A stretch of DNA of 14,663 bases from an uncultured Clostridium sp. (GTDB taxonomy: Bacteria > Bacillota > Clostridia > TANB77 > CAG-508). The DNA is taken from assembly GCA_958422985.1 (NCBI GenBank), contig CATZPY010000026.1, positions 1-14,663 on the forward strand. The letters run 5' to 3'. The position numbers and the translations under genes are program-made. The notes beneath the pieces are model-generated. The model was not told the DNA's origin and ran no database searches. It worked only from the letters and a program-made list of their open reading frames with translations. Below are positions 6,156-14,118 of the stretch, in pieces (position 1 is the stretch's first letter; each line of letters starts with the position of its first letter).

Positions 6156-7103
6156 TTATATTAAATCTCCACATTTACTTTTCTTTACTTTTTTAAATGT
6201 TTCTTTTTCTTTTTTAGTAAAAGTTTTTTCTTCTATAATTCCATTTGTACATAATTTTGCTTTTATAAAACCACTAGAAATATTAGGATGTCTTAAAATT
6301 CTAGATCCTTCTACTTCTAATTTCTGTTTAGATATTGCTATATACGAAAATTTTTCGTCTTCGTAAGGTACTTCTGCAGATTTTAAAAATTTATGTATTT
6401 TATTTCTCTCTACTCTAATTACAGAGTGGCACCAATCATCTTTTGGCAATTTGCATTCTGCTTGACCAGTACATGGCGCTATTACATACAAATTGTTTTT
6501 TAAAGCTAAATGCTGAATTTTCCTTATATTATTAAAACCTTCTGGTGTTCCTGGTTCTACAAATATTAATACTTTGTTGAACGCATTAAACATATCATTT
6601 ATTACTTTTTCTTTTACATCTTCTAGTAATTCATTTATTATGTAAGAAACGATAACTAAATCCGCTTTATCATTAACTTTGTTTTTTACTATATCTTGGC
6701 TTTTCCAAGTTATATTCTTATAATCTTCTAATAATTTTTTAGCTAAATTCATCATATTCTCTTCACGTTCTATACAAAGAATCTCTTTAATATTTGAACA
6801 TTTGTTATAAATAGCCCATTCCCCTGCTCCTGTTCCAGAACCTACATCTAATGCTGTATCTATATTTATATTATATCTTTTTATAGTTTCTTCTAGAACT
6901 TTATTTATCGCGCAAAAAGTCGCTGGCATTCTTATAACCGAATATGCCAAAGCTTCTAATTCTTTATTTAATAAACTTTGACCCATTCTTTTTTCATTCA
7001 TATACCTATTACTTAAATTTTTAGAGATTTCTTTTAATTCTATTAGTTTTACATTTTTTAATTGTTTTTCTATATTATCTTCTAATTCGCTTGGTATTTT
7101 CAT
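6156..7103 (-). CDS. Rsm22/METTL17-family methyltransferase-like protein with predicted Fe-S site
   Basis: Rsm22-family proteins act in assembly of the small ribosomal subunit. They have a methyltransferase fold and, in the studied mitochondrial METTL17/Rsm22 members, a 4Fe-4S cluster. The order here is typical: YSVIRMPATFCAI (54-66), the SAM-binding loop DVGSGTGAG (86-94), acidic E112 after it, VEPGTPEGF (182-190), then APCTGQAEC and DDWCH. Candidate cluster ligands are C211, C217, C225 and C285, matching the family spacing, and the C-terminal GD after a basic stretch is also typical. Length (315) fits bacterial members. The ribosome binding site (AAGGATGAAG) is weak but close. It lies between the HAM1-like gene and the CDF transporter, with 102 and 34 base gaps. 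A metal transporter beside a Fe-S protein may be coincidental. Confidence 0.88.
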   Translation of the reverse strand: MKIPSELEDNIEKQLKNVKLIELKEISKNLSNRYMNEKRMGQSLLNKELEALAYSVIRMPATFCAINKVLEETIKRYNINIDTALDVGSGTGAGEWAIYNKCSNIKEILCIEREENMMNLAKKLLEDYKNITWKSQDIVKNKVNDKADLVIVSYIINELLEDVKEKVINDMFNAFNKVLIFVEPGTPEGFNNIRKIQHLALKNNLYVIAPCTGQAECKLPKDDWCHSVIRVERNKIHKFLKSAEVPYEDEKFSYIAISKQKLEVEGSRILRHPNISSGFIKAKLCTNGIIEEKTFTKKEKETFKKVKKSKCGDLI

Positions 7104-7126
7104 ATCTTCATCCTTATCCTTTTATG

Positions 7127-7154
7127 AACTTTATGGACATCCTTTTATAAAGTT
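7127..7154 (-). repeat. Inverted repeat in the Rsm22 leader
   Basis: AACTTTAT (7127-7134) and ATAAAGTT (7147-7154) form a perfect 8-base inverted repeat with a 12-base spacer, 24-51 bases before the Rsm22 start codon. ATAAAAGGAT also occurs twice here as a direct repeat. It has no U tail, so it is not a terminator. It could be an operator or a leader hairpin, or chance in A+T-rich DNA. Confidence 0.35.
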
Positions 7155-7205
7155 TAGTCTTGGTCTTTTAGCTTTGTACAAACTTTCGAATTTTGTAAAT
7201 TCACT

Positions 7206-7829
7206 TTAAAGTTCATTAGCAATTTTTAATTTTAAACTTTCTAAAATAAATTTTACAACTTCACTATCTTTTGAACCTTTACTCTTATAGTTCTCTTTTT
7301 CTTCTCGAGTTAAATCCACAAAATATTTACCATTTTCAGGTAAAATACTTATAGAATCTAATGGATATCCTTCATTTAGAATGTGAGATGGCTTTTCTAC
7401 AAAATAAAAATCACCTTTTGCCCATGAAAATGTTTGCGTAGTTTTTCCGTCATATATTGCCATTCCATATACCCATTTAGCTTTTAAATTCTTTTTATAT
7501 TTTTTTACTAATCCAGTATAATATTCTATCATTTCTGTATCTGTTAATCTTTTCCCATTTATTCTTCTAACATGAGTTCCGGGTTGTTCAAAATCTGCTA
7601 TTCCTTCTATAAATAAACTATTATCCATTCCAATAGTTGGAATTTTTGCAAATTCATAATATCCCTTTGCTTTTATAATTGCATTCTCTATCGAATCTTT
7701 GCCATTTTCTTCTATATCAATATTTATATTTAAATCCCCTAAACTTTTAAGATTTATTCCTTTTTCTTTTAATTTATTTGAATATATTTTTATTTTAGCT
7801 GGATTTTTTGTTGCGAATAATACTTCCAT
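7206..7829 (-). CDS. Divergent HAM1/RdgB-like non-canonical purine NTP pyrophosphatase
   Basis: HAM1/RdgB enzymes remove dITP, ITP and XTP from the nucleotide pool by cleaving them to the monophosphate. This 207-residue protein keeps the frame of the family: N-terminal FATKNPAKIKI (usually ATxNxGKxxE), SIENAIIKAKGYYE (46-59), the loop GMDNSLFIEGI (67-77, usually ADDSGLxVDAL) with the likely catalytic D69, and PGTHVRR (83-89, usually PGxxSAR). Later motifs are altered: GYPLDSISIL replaces GxGYDPIF, and SKGSKDS replaces the SHR step that contacts the base. It is therefore a distinct subgroup whose substrate may differ. The ribosome binding site is GGAGGGGG just before the ATG. It heads a probable three-gene operon, and a GC-rich repeat lies just upstream. 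Confidence 0.75.
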   Translation of the reverse strand: MEVLFATKNPAKIKIYSNKLKEKGINLKSLGDLNINIDIEENGKDSIENAIIKAKGYYEFAKIPTIGMDNSLFIEGIADFEQPGTHVRRINGKRLTDTEMIEYYTGLVKKYKKNLKAKWVYGMAIYDGKTTQTFSWAKGDFYFVEKPSHILNEGYPLDSISILPENGKYFVDLTREEKENYKSKGSKDSEVVKFILESLKLKIANEL

Positions 7830-7856
7830 TTTCCCCCTCCATTAATGTGGATTTTA

Positions 7857-7912
7857 AACCGGGATTTTAAGGACCGTCCCCCGATCCCGGAAGACATTCC
7901 AAAATCCCGGTT
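7857..7912. repeat. G+C-rich 56-bp palindromic repeat unit
   Basis: AACCGGGATTTT (7857-7868) and AAAATCCCGGTT (7901-7912) are perfect 12-base inverted repeats around a 32-base core. The core holds GGACCGTCC, an odd-length palindrome, and a small GGAA/TTCC hairpin. About half its bases are G or C, against roughly a quarter in the surrounding DNA. The core motif (GGGGACGGTCC on the minus strand) resembles short dispersed palindromes seen in many Firmicutes. It sits five bases after the deacetylase stop codon and just before the next gene, so it may also act as a terminator or RNA-stabilising hairpin. Confidence 0.7.
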
Positions 7913-7917
7913 ATTTT

Positions 7918-9081
7918 TTAGTTATTTACACTATGCTTAACTGGTGTAGTATTTTCTGAAATTGCAGTAAATATATAGCCATTTTCTTTTGCATAGTCTA
8001 TAATTTTCTGTAATGCTTCTGCTGTAGGCATATGACCTTCTCCATCATGCATTAGTACAATATTTTCTACTTCAGGCGAAATTCCATACACAAAATTATT
8101 ATATATTTCGCTAGGAGTTCTTGCACTTCCTGCATCGTCTACATCAACATTCCAGTCATAATATTCTAAGCTTTCTTCTTGTACTTTTTTAACAGCTTCG
8201 GTCATAACTCCTTCACAATAATTTCTACTTATTGTGTTAGAAGCGCCTCCAGGAAACCTAACATATTTTACATCATAATTAAAATCTTTTTTAATCTTTT
8301 TTTGCAAACTTGTAAAGTTTTCTAAAGTTGCTTCTGCTGAAGCATATATCTTAGAATAATCATGTGACATTCCATGTACTGCTAAGGTATGACCTTCATC
8401 TATTATTCTTTGAATTGTACTTTTAGATTGCTCAGAATAATCTACAATAAAAAAAGTAGCCTTAACATTATTTTCTTTTAATACATCTAGAACTTCTGGA
8501 GTTACACTCGAAGGACCATCGTCAAAGGTTAAGCAAATAACTCCGGTTGCTATAACAATCTTTCTCTTTGCTATAGCCATGTTCCCAGATGAGTCTATTG
8601 CAGTATAAACAAATTCGTATTCGGTATCACTAATTTTATTAGTATCCCGCCTACTCACTTTGATATCTTTGTCATAATTATCTGTTACTATTACCCCTTC
8701 TTCTGTTCCTTCTAAGTTCCGGGAATCTTTAGCATATACCGTCTTTGCTCCTTGTAGATGTATAACTGGTGCTGTTTTATCTACTACTTTTATAGTAGTA
8801 GTTTTGGACTTAATACCCCATTTGTAGTTTATGTTGTATTCTCCTACTTTTGAAGTATCTACGCCACCAGTAGTTTTAACATATTTAGAAATGTTAATTC
8901 CCAAATATGTCACCTTAGGATTATATATATATTCTGTTCCTACTTCTACTTCGGCATTTTTGTTTTCTACCGATATTGGCATAAACAATAATAACAATGC
9001 TAAAAGTATTGTTCCCCCTATTACAAACTTTCCTAGTCCTATAGAGTTTTTCCGTCCTCTTTTTCCTCTAGACTTATACAT
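7918..9081 (-). CDS. Membrane-anchored polysaccharide deacetylase (CE4) with Ig-like domains
   Basis: CE4 enzymes remove N-acetyl groups from peptidoglycan or other envelope polysaccharides, often giving lysozyme resistance. Residues 1-14 are basic and 17-37 form a membrane anchor, placing the rest outside. Residues 44-100 and 104-177 look like two Ig-like domains of the DUF5011/HYR type (VDKTAPVI, AIDSSGN). The catalytic domain runs from 181 to 375 with all motifs: TFDDGP (185-190; base D187, metal D188), HGMSH (H236, H240 metal), RFPGG (275-279), DWNVD (309-313) and LMHDG (catalytic H345). The enzyme should be active. The start is supported by AAAGGAG ten bases upstream. It has its own promoter after the HD gene and an approximately 100-base leader, so expression can be separate from the upstream operon. 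The exact polysaccharide cannot be read from sequence. Confidence 0.93.
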   Translation of the reverse strand: MYKSRGKRGRKNSIGLGKFVIGGTILLALLLLFMPISVENKNAEVEVGTEYIYNPKVTYLGINISKYVKTTGGVDTSKVGEYNINYKWGIKSKTTTIKVVDKTAPVIHLQGAKTVYAKDSRNLEGTEEGVIVTDNYDKDIKVSRRDTNKISDTEYEFVYTAIDSSGNMAIAKRKIVIATGVICLTFDDGPSSVTPEVLDVLKENNVKATFFIVDYSEQSKSTIQRIIDEGHTLAVHGMSHDYSKIYASAEATLENFTSLQKKIKKDFNYDVKYVRFPGGASNTISRNYCEGVMTEAVKKVQEESLEYYDWNVDVDDAGSARTPSEIYNNFVYGISPEVENIVLMHDGEGHMPTAEALQKIIDYAKENGYIFTAISENTTPVKHSVNN

Positions 9082-9185
9082 AATATTTATGCTCCTTTCT
9101 TGCTGAAATTATAATGTAATAACCTCTTTCCTCCTCTATAAAAATTATTTTACAGAACTTATCAGCTTTTTTCTGTAGAACTTTT

Positions 9186-9214
9186 ATTTTAGCACTATAT
9201 ATTTTAATTGTAAA
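9186..9214 (-). promoter_or_regulatory. Promoter of the polysaccharide deacetylase gene
   Basis: TTTACA (9209-9214) and TAAAAT (9186-9191) on the minus strand are 17 bases apart, directly after the HD-protein stop codon. The leader contains TACAGAA...TTCTGTA, which could fold as a hairpin. A second TATAAT occurs nearer the gene but lacks a matching -35. Confidence 0.65.
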
Positions 9215-9221
9215 GATTTTT

Positions 9222-9716
9222 TTATTGTTTATTAAGCTTAATAGAATCTTTTAGTTTTATTAATTCACTTTTTATTTCTTCTTCTAAACATGTTCCTTCT
9301 GCCATTTTTAGATACCATTTTTCGGTTTCCTTAATATATTTTTGTTTAAATAGGTAATTAGTCATTGCACTTTCGCTTAAATTATGCCATCTGTCTGCTA
9401 ATTTAACCATTCTTGCCATGTCATTTTTCATTATTCTATCATAATATTCCTGCATATTATATCCGTGTTCTTTTGTTACTAATACTACTGCTTCTAAAAC
9501 ATTTTCATTAGTTAATTTTAAAATTTCTTCTTTGGTAGCATTGGTATCTTCTAGTGTATCGTGTAATAAGCCTGCAATTTGATATTCTTCGTTAAACCCT
9601 TTACTTTTTAGCATTTCTGCTACAGCATATGGATGAAAATAATATGGTGTCCCTTGCTTTCTTTTTTGACCTTCGTGTTTGTTTTTTACATATTCTTTTA
9701 TTTCTTCAATATTCAT
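9222..9716 (-). CDS. SpoT/RelA-like HD-domain hydrolase (small alarmone hydrolase-like)
   Basis: A 164-residue HD-domain protein of the type that hydrolyses (p)ppGpp or related nucleotides using Mn2+. The motif order matches the hydrolase half of Rel/SpoT: YFHPYAVAEML (H28), GLLHDTLEDT (H52, D53, E56, D57) and VKLADRWHNL (D108, N112). No synthetase domain follows, so it would be a stand-alone hydrolase. The C-terminal 40 residues are helical and charged. The ribosome binding site is AAAAGGAG just before the start. It follows lgt by 33 bases and is the last gene of the long nucleotide-enzyme operon; no strong terminator follows. Other HD proteins with the same residues act on different nucleotides, so the alarmone substrate is an inference from motif similarity. 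Confidence 0.85.
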   Translation of the reverse strand: MNIEEIKEYVKNKHEGQKRKQGTPYYFHPYAVAEMLKSKGFNEEYQIAGLLHDTLEDTNATKEEILKLTNENVLEAVVLVTKEHGYNMQEYYDRIMKNDMARMVKLADRWHNLSESAMTNYLFKQKYIKETEKWYLKMAEGTCLEEEIKSELIKLKDSIKLNKQ

Positions 9717-9749
9717 CTTTTTTCTCCTTTTAAAAAATATTTTAATACA

Positions 9750-10562
9750 TTAAACACTTCTTTGGGATATTAGTTTCGTCTTGTCCATTTTTTTCTTTTT
9801 ATATATTAATATAATTAATGTAATAACAAATATTATAATCGAAATTAGTTGTGAAATTCTTACATTTCCTAACATTAAACTATCTGTTCTTAGCCCTTCT
9901 ATTATTGCGCGTGCAAATGAATACATTAGAAGATATATATAAGTTAATTGACCTGGATATCTTCTATTATTCCTTAAATATCTTAATATAAAAAATATAA
10001 TTAATGTACATATAGATTCATATAAGAAAGTCGGATGTACCTCCATGTATATACCGTTTTCTACAATTCCCATTCTGAATATACTATTTGTTACTCTGCC
10101 ATGTGCCTCGCCATTAACAAAATTCCCCCATCTGCCAATTGCTTGTCCTAGTGCTAAATATGGAACTAACATATCTAGCATATCTAATATTTTTATATTC
10201 TTAATTTTGCAAAATATTGCAATCGTTACAACTGCTCCTAATATTCCACCATATATTGCAAGTCCACCGTTTTTTATATTTATCATTTCTATCAAATTAT
10301 TTGAATAATAATCTAAATTAAACATTATATAATATAATCTTGCACTTATTATAGATATTGGTATTGTTATAACCATTAATTCTAAAATATCATTATAATC
10401 TATTTTATATTTCTTAGAATCTTTTTTTAGTCCAAAAATGGCAATTACAAAAGCTATAGCTATAAAAATTGCATACCAATATATATTTATATTTCCTATA
10501 GAAAAAGCTATTCTAGAGAGTTCTAATTTTATATTAAAGAATGGGAAAGTAATACTTGTCAT
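9750..10562 (-). CDS. lgt: Prolipoprotein diacylglyceryl transferase
   Basis: Lgt moves a diacylglyceryl group from phosphatidylglycerol to the lipobox cysteine of prelipoproteins, the first step of lipoprotein maturation in the cytoplasmic membrane. The 270-residue sequence has about seven membrane helices and the family signature GRWGNFVNGEAHG (143-155, with essential R144), followed by VHPTFLYES (175-183) and EGLRTDSL (222-229, essential R225). The histidine found at the HGG site of the E. coli enzyme is a tyrosine here (AIYGG, Y104), a variant I believe is common in Firmicutes. The C-terminus is a lysine-rich tail after the last helix. A GGAGG box precedes the ATG. It lies between the Ppx/GppA-like and HD genes with small gaps, so it is probably co-transcribed with them. 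Confidence 0.96.
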   Translation of the reverse strand: MTSITFPFFNIKLELSRIAFSIGNINIYWYAIFIAIAFVIAIFGLKKDSKKYKIDYNDILELMVITIPISIISARLYYIMFNLDYYSNNLIEMINIKNGGLAIYGGILGAVVTIAIFCKIKNIKILDMLDMLVPYLALGQAIGRWGNFVNGEAHGRVTNSIFRMGIVENGIYMEVHPTFLYESICTLIIFFILRYLRNNRRYPGQLTYIYLLMYSFARAIIEGLRTDSLMLGNVRISQLISIIIFVITLIILIYKKKKMDKTKLISQRSV

Positions 10563-10634
10563 TTTACCTCCATATTTAAATATTCTATATATATTTATTT
10601 TTTTACAAATTTTATTTTTTATTAATATTTTTTG

Positions 10635-11531
10635 TTATTTTAAGTTATTTACAATTCCATCTATCATATTTAGGTCTGAAGGAAAATATATCTTAGCTCC
10701 TATTTTATTTAATATAAATGCTGTAACTAAACTTGCTCCTCTTATTCCATTCATAAAATTTGGATCTTCTGAATATCTGTCCTTTAAGCTATTTAAACTT
10801 ACATTTTTTAATAAATTTTCGTTGTTCTTATAAAATTCTTCTACTGTTAAATAATATGGTATTTCTTTTTTTGAAAAAAATGTATTTGCATTCATTTTAT
10901 TTTTCGTAACTAAATTACACATTAATTGAAACCCTGTAAAAATAGCATATTTGCACTTAGTTTTAGGGAATTTTTTAAAATTATTTTCTATATAATCATA
11001 AACAGAATTTATGTCTATATCTGCTTTATCTTCAGCTGTTTGTGGAAAATTTCTTAATATATCACCTGTTGCAAACTCTTCTGTTAGTTGTTCTATTATT
11101 TCTCCATTTTTTACTACAATCATTTCTGTAGAACTTCCACCAACACAACATATTAAATATGGTTCATTTATTTCTTTTATATTTCCTACAGCTTTTGCAA
11201 TATATTCTTCTTCTTCCATTTGAGAAATCACATTAAATTCTATACCTAATTTTTCTAGCATTTCTTTTTGTAAGTTATGTAAATTTTCTGCACTTAGCAT
11301 TCTAAATACACTTGTAGCATATGTATAAATTGGACTTCCCTCATTTTTATCTTTTATTTCCTTTATTGCTTTAATTAATTCTTTTTTATCCTCTTCTGAA
11401 ATCCCATTTTCTTTAGAAAAATTTTTCTTAAACATAATACTTCTTAAAAATATATTTTTTATTTCTTCATTTTTGTTTATAAGGTATCCTTTTATATTTC
11501 CAGAACCTATATCTATTATTATCTTTTCCAT
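10635..11531 (-). CDS. Ppx/GppA-family phosphatase, short two-domain form
   Basis: Ppx/GppA proteins hydrolyse inorganic polyphosphate and/or the 5' phosphate of pppGpp using an ASKHA ATPase-like fold. Seen here: the phosphate-1 loop IDIGSGNIKG near the N-terminus (usually IDxGSNSxR), YATSVFRMLSA (about 69-79), EEEEYIAKAVG (about 105-115), and the phosphate-2 loop CVGGSSTEMIV. At 298 residues it contains only the two ASKHA domains, without the C-terminal HD part of E. coli Ppx or GppA. The start is taken at the ATG at 11529-11531, since GGGTGA lies five bases before it; a GTG three codons earlier has no ribosome binding site. It lies between the YjjX-like gene and lgt in the same probable operon. 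An alarmone-hydrolase-like gene two genes on would fit a pppGpp role, but the substrate is unproven. Confidence 0.87.
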   Translation of the reverse strand: MEKIIIDIGSGNIKGYLINKNEEIKNIFLRSIMFKKNFSKENGISEEDKKELIKAIKEIKDKNEGSPIYTYATSVFRMLSAENLHNLQKEMLEKLGIEFNVISQMEEEEYIAKAVGNIKEINEPYLICCVGGSSTEMIVVKNGEIIEQLTEEFATGDILRNFPQTAEDKADIDINSVYDYIENNFKKFPKTKCKYAIFTGFQLMCNLVTKNKMNANTFFSKKEIPYYLTVEEFYKNNENLLKNVSLNSLKDRYSEDPNFMNGIRGASLVTAFILNKIGAKIYFPSDLNMIDGIVNNLK

Positions 11532-11616
11532 ATTTTTCACCCAATTTTAATTTTTTTTCGTTAATTAACCTATATAAACTTTAAGCATAAAGGCTACATA
11601 TATTCTAATTAAATTT

Positions 11617-12147
11617 TTAGCTCCATATATCTTCATTTATGTATTTAGTTAATGCCATAACAAAAGCATTTCTTGTTAAATCAATTCTTGAAACTTCATT
11701 TTTTGTTAAATAACTTATTCCACCTTTGCCTTTTCCTAATTCTTTTCCACTAAATATTTTGTCCATAACTTTTCCAAGTTCAGTTTCTTTTATTTCTTGT
11801 ATATATTTAGTAGGAATAGGAAAACCTTGGCTTGTACCAACACTTTGCAAACCTTCTTTGTTTTCTATAAATGCACAGTTAATATCTATCCATTCTCCTA
11901 ATGAATCTGTAATTCCTGCTTCACTTGCTACATAAAAATCTACTTCTATTTTATTTTCTTTTGCGTACTTTTTTAAGTTTTTCACTCTGTTCTTAGCGCC
12001 TTGCACTATTTCTTCGTTAAAAGGTTGGTCTCCAACCTCTGAATCTACTGCTATACCTTCTATTTCTACATTATCAAAATATTTTTCGAATGCTTGCTTT
12101 GCTCCTTCTATTTTTCCTGGATTCTTCGTTCCCATTAATATTTTCAT
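11617..12147 (-). CDS. yjjX: YjjX-type inosine/xanthosine triphosphatase
   Basis: YjjX-family NTPases hydrolyse ITP and XTP to their diphosphates, protecting RNA and DNA from deaminated purines. The 176-residue length is typical. Motifs: MGTKNPGKIEGAKQAF at the N-terminus, DSEVGDQPFNEEIVQGAKNR (40-59), ASEAGI (73-78), SQGFPIPTKYI (105-115) and GGISYLTKNEVSRIDLTR (142-159) before a conserved helix that ends in MALTKYI. The start is supported by AAGGAGG nine bases upstream. This is the second predicted purine clean-up enzyme in the window, unrelated in detail to the HAM1-like protein at 7206-7829. It sits between the HD-HD protein (66 base gap) and the Ppx/GppA-like gene (85 base gap), with no terminator on either side. 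Confidence 0.9.
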   Translation of the reverse strand: MKILMGTKNPGKIEGAKQAFEKYFDNVEIEGIAVDSEVGDQPFNEEIVQGAKNRVKNLKKYAKENKIEVDFYVASEAGITDSLGEWIDINCAFIENKEGLQSVGTSQGFPIPTKYIQEIKETELGKVMDKIFSGKELGKGKGGISYLTKNEVSRIDLTRNAFVMALTKYINEDIWS

Positions 12148-12213
12148 TTTAATATCCTCCTTGCGTTTTTATACAGTAAAAGTTTCATTCTAATATGATA
12201 AATGTAATGTTTT

Positions 12214-13482
12214 TTAGTTTATTTTAACAATTTCTTCTATTCTTTTAATAAAAGTTTCTTTATTTTTTAATGCTTTTCTTAGTTTTCTTATTGACTCTTC
12301 AAAATTTTCGTCTTTTAAATATACTTTTGCATATCCTTTTTCACCATATTTTTCTACTAAATGATCATACACTCTTTCAATTTGCTGTTTTTCAGATAAT
12401 CCTGCGTAATGTCTTTTTCCAAATGAATACGTTCTTTTTATAGTATTGTCTATATCTATAATTGTTCTATCTGCTGTACTTATTATTTTTCCATATATGC
12501 TTCTAGGCTCATGAGTACTAGAAGCCCTGTGATCTTCTATTGCTTCTTTTATTATGTTTTGCTCTTCTTTGTTAAACCATTTTTTTATATTTTTGTCTTT
12601 CATAAACATTTCTGCTGATATAATTTCATGTTTTTTCCTATCTATATAGTGTCCTAAATCGTGGTATGAAGCTATTGTATACACTACATCTACATTAACA
12701 TCATATTTCCTGGCTAATTCTAAACTTTTCTTAATTACTGTTTTTATATGTTTTATTCCGTGCCCTTCTTCGTTTTTTGCATATAATGGAAAGATTTCAC
12801 TTTCTATATATTCTATTAATTCTTCATTTATTTTATTTTTTATATTTAATGGCATATTATTATTTTCTGTTAAATTTTCAATTTCTTTTAATATATCTTT
12901 TAAATATGGCAAAGTAATATTATCTTTACTATTTTCCATATATAATATATCTAGCCCATAACAACTAGCCTGCATTATACACTCTAATTTATCTAGTTGC
13001 CTTACAAATTGCGCTTCTTCTGTTTTCTGACTTTCAAATTCTTCCCATAGTTCTAAAAAATCATTTTCAAAATTTATAGTTTTTAATAATTTTTCTATTG
13101 CCTCTTTTTCTAATTTGTGTTTCTCTTCTTTTGTAATATTATCATTTGGTGTAAAATCTCCTGCATAAATTTCACCTAATTCATGTATAATTGATAATTT
13201 CATACATTTTGTAATGTCATAATTTAATTTGTATTTCTCTATTATACTAATTGCAAGCATCGATACACTCCACGAGTGATCTGCTACACTTTCAATTTTG
13301 GGAGCATATTCTTTTCCTAACAAATTCTTTATCCACCCTTGTCTATATATGTTTTTTAAATGATTAAATTGATAATAAAAACTTATTAAATCATTATTTA
13401 TGTTCTTATCTTTATACTCTTCAAATGCAGATATTTTCTTTATATAATTGGAATTATTTTTGTCTTTTATTATTTCATTCAT
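12214..13482 (-). CDS. Double HD-domain phosphohydrolase (YfbR/HDDC2-like plus second HD domain)
   Basis: Two HD metal-dependent phosphohydrolase modules in one 422-residue protein. Module 1 (about 33-200) follows the YfbR/HDDC2 5'-deoxynucleotidase pattern: FYYQFNHLKNIYRQGWI, ESVADHSW (H69), IIHELGEIYAGD (H100), and RQLDKLE (D164). Its central doublet is His-Glu where most HD proteins have His-Asp. Module 2 (about 238-345) has GHGIKHI (H241, H245), SYHDLGHYID (H274, D275), EDHRAS (H318) and STADRT (D338), like stand-alone clostridial HD proteins. The last 80 residues are helical and basic. The two parts usually occur as separate proteins, so this looks like a fusion; a low-complexity Asn/Glu-rich stretch (185-225) links them. 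The ribosome binding site is GAGGT. Neighbouring HAD and YjjX genes suggest nucleotide metabolism; the substrates are unknown. Confidence 0.88.
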   Translation of the reverse strand: MNEIIKDKNNSNYIKKISAFEEYKDKNINNDLISFYYQFNHLKNIYRQGWIKNLLGKEYAPKIESVADHSWSVSMLAISIIEKYKLNYDITKCMKLSIIHELGEIYAGDFTPNDNITKEEKHKLEKEAIEKLLKTINFENDFLELWEEFESQKTEEAQFVRQLDKLECIMQASCYGLDILYMENSKDNITLPYLKDILKEIENLTENNNMPLNIKNKINEELIEYIESEIFPLYAKNEEGHGIKHIKTVIKKSLELARKYDVNVDVVYTIASYHDLGHYIDRKKHEIISAEMFMKDKNIKKWFNKEEQNIIKEAIEDHRASSTHEPRSIYGKIISTADRTIIDIDNTIKRTYSFGKRHYAGLSEKQQIERVYDHLVEKYGEKGYAKVYLKDENFEESIRKLRKALKNKETFIKRIEEIVKIN

Positions 13483-13527
13483 AATTTTACCTCTATTTTT
13501 AGCATATTACAGTTAAATATACTACGA

Positions 13528-14106
13528 CTATTCTTCTAGGTTCTTTATATATCTATATATTTCACCCCAATTGCTAACTTCTTTTAAGTATTCATTTTGT
13601 TCTAATAATTTCATATCTTTATCTCTAAAATATATTGTTTTTATTTTATTTGATGATAATTTCTTACAAACATCATATGAATCATCTATCATTAAATCTA
13701 TTTTTTCTTTTTTAGCAACTTCTAATTTATCATCCTGCTTCCAATAATATTTATTAAACAAAATTTCTTCTTCTTTAAATTTTTCTAATGCAACATCTTT
13801 CATTTTTTCTATCATTCCACCCCTAGCTGAAATAATAATAAGTTCATTTCCTTCTTTTTTTAACATACTTATTACAGCTTTTGCACCTGGTATTAATGGA
13901 GTATTTTTTGATAATTCTAAGAAATATTTATTAACAAAATTCATTCTCTCTTCTTCTGTCCAATCATATCTATTTCTTAAATAATGTTCATTTCTATTTA
14001 CAATTCCATCTTTTTTTAATTCTATAAAATCGTACAAATCACCGTATGTTTTTAATACTCTTTCATAATCTAATATTACTCCATCTATGTCTATTCCTAT
14101 TTTCAT
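13528..14106 (-). CDS. HAD-superfamily nucleotidase-like phosphatase
   Basis: A 192-residue HAD phosphatase similar to the 5'(3')-deoxyribonucleotidase (NT5C/YqfW-like) group, which removes phosphate from nucleoside monophosphates. The four motifs are present: nucleophile DIDG (D6, D8), IISARGG (S93), KLE with K127, and MIDDS (D141, D142). A helical cap at about 15-70 (YLRNRYDWTEEERMNF) lies between motifs I and II, as in the nucleotidases. It is cytoplasmic with no signal. GGGGTGA precedes the ATG. It follows the metallophosphoesterase by 12 bases and precedes the double-HD gene by 45 bases, so it is almost certainly co-transcribed with both. The enzyme class is secure; the exact substrate is not. 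Confidence 0.88.
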   Translation of the reverse strand: MKIGIDIDGVILDYERVLKTYGDLYDFIELKKDGIVNRNEHYLRNRYDWTEEERMNFVNKYFLELSKNTPLIPGAKAVISMLKKEGNELIIISARGGMIEKMKDVALEKFKEEEILFNKYYWKQDDKLEVAKKEKIDLMIDDSYDVCKKLSSNKIKTIYFRDKDMKLLEQNEYLKEVSNWGEIYRYIKNLEE

Positions 14107-14118
14107 AATTTCACCCCA

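Noticed and set aside
9120..9160. Second promoter and ribosome binding site in the deacetylase leader (GAGGAGG and a TATAAT)
   Set aside because: No start codon follows the GAGGAGG, and the TATAAT lacks a -35 at normal spacing.
11529..11540. GTG at 11540 as start of the Ppx/GppA-like gene
   Set aside because: No ribosome binding site before it, while GGGTGA is well placed for the ATG at 11531.
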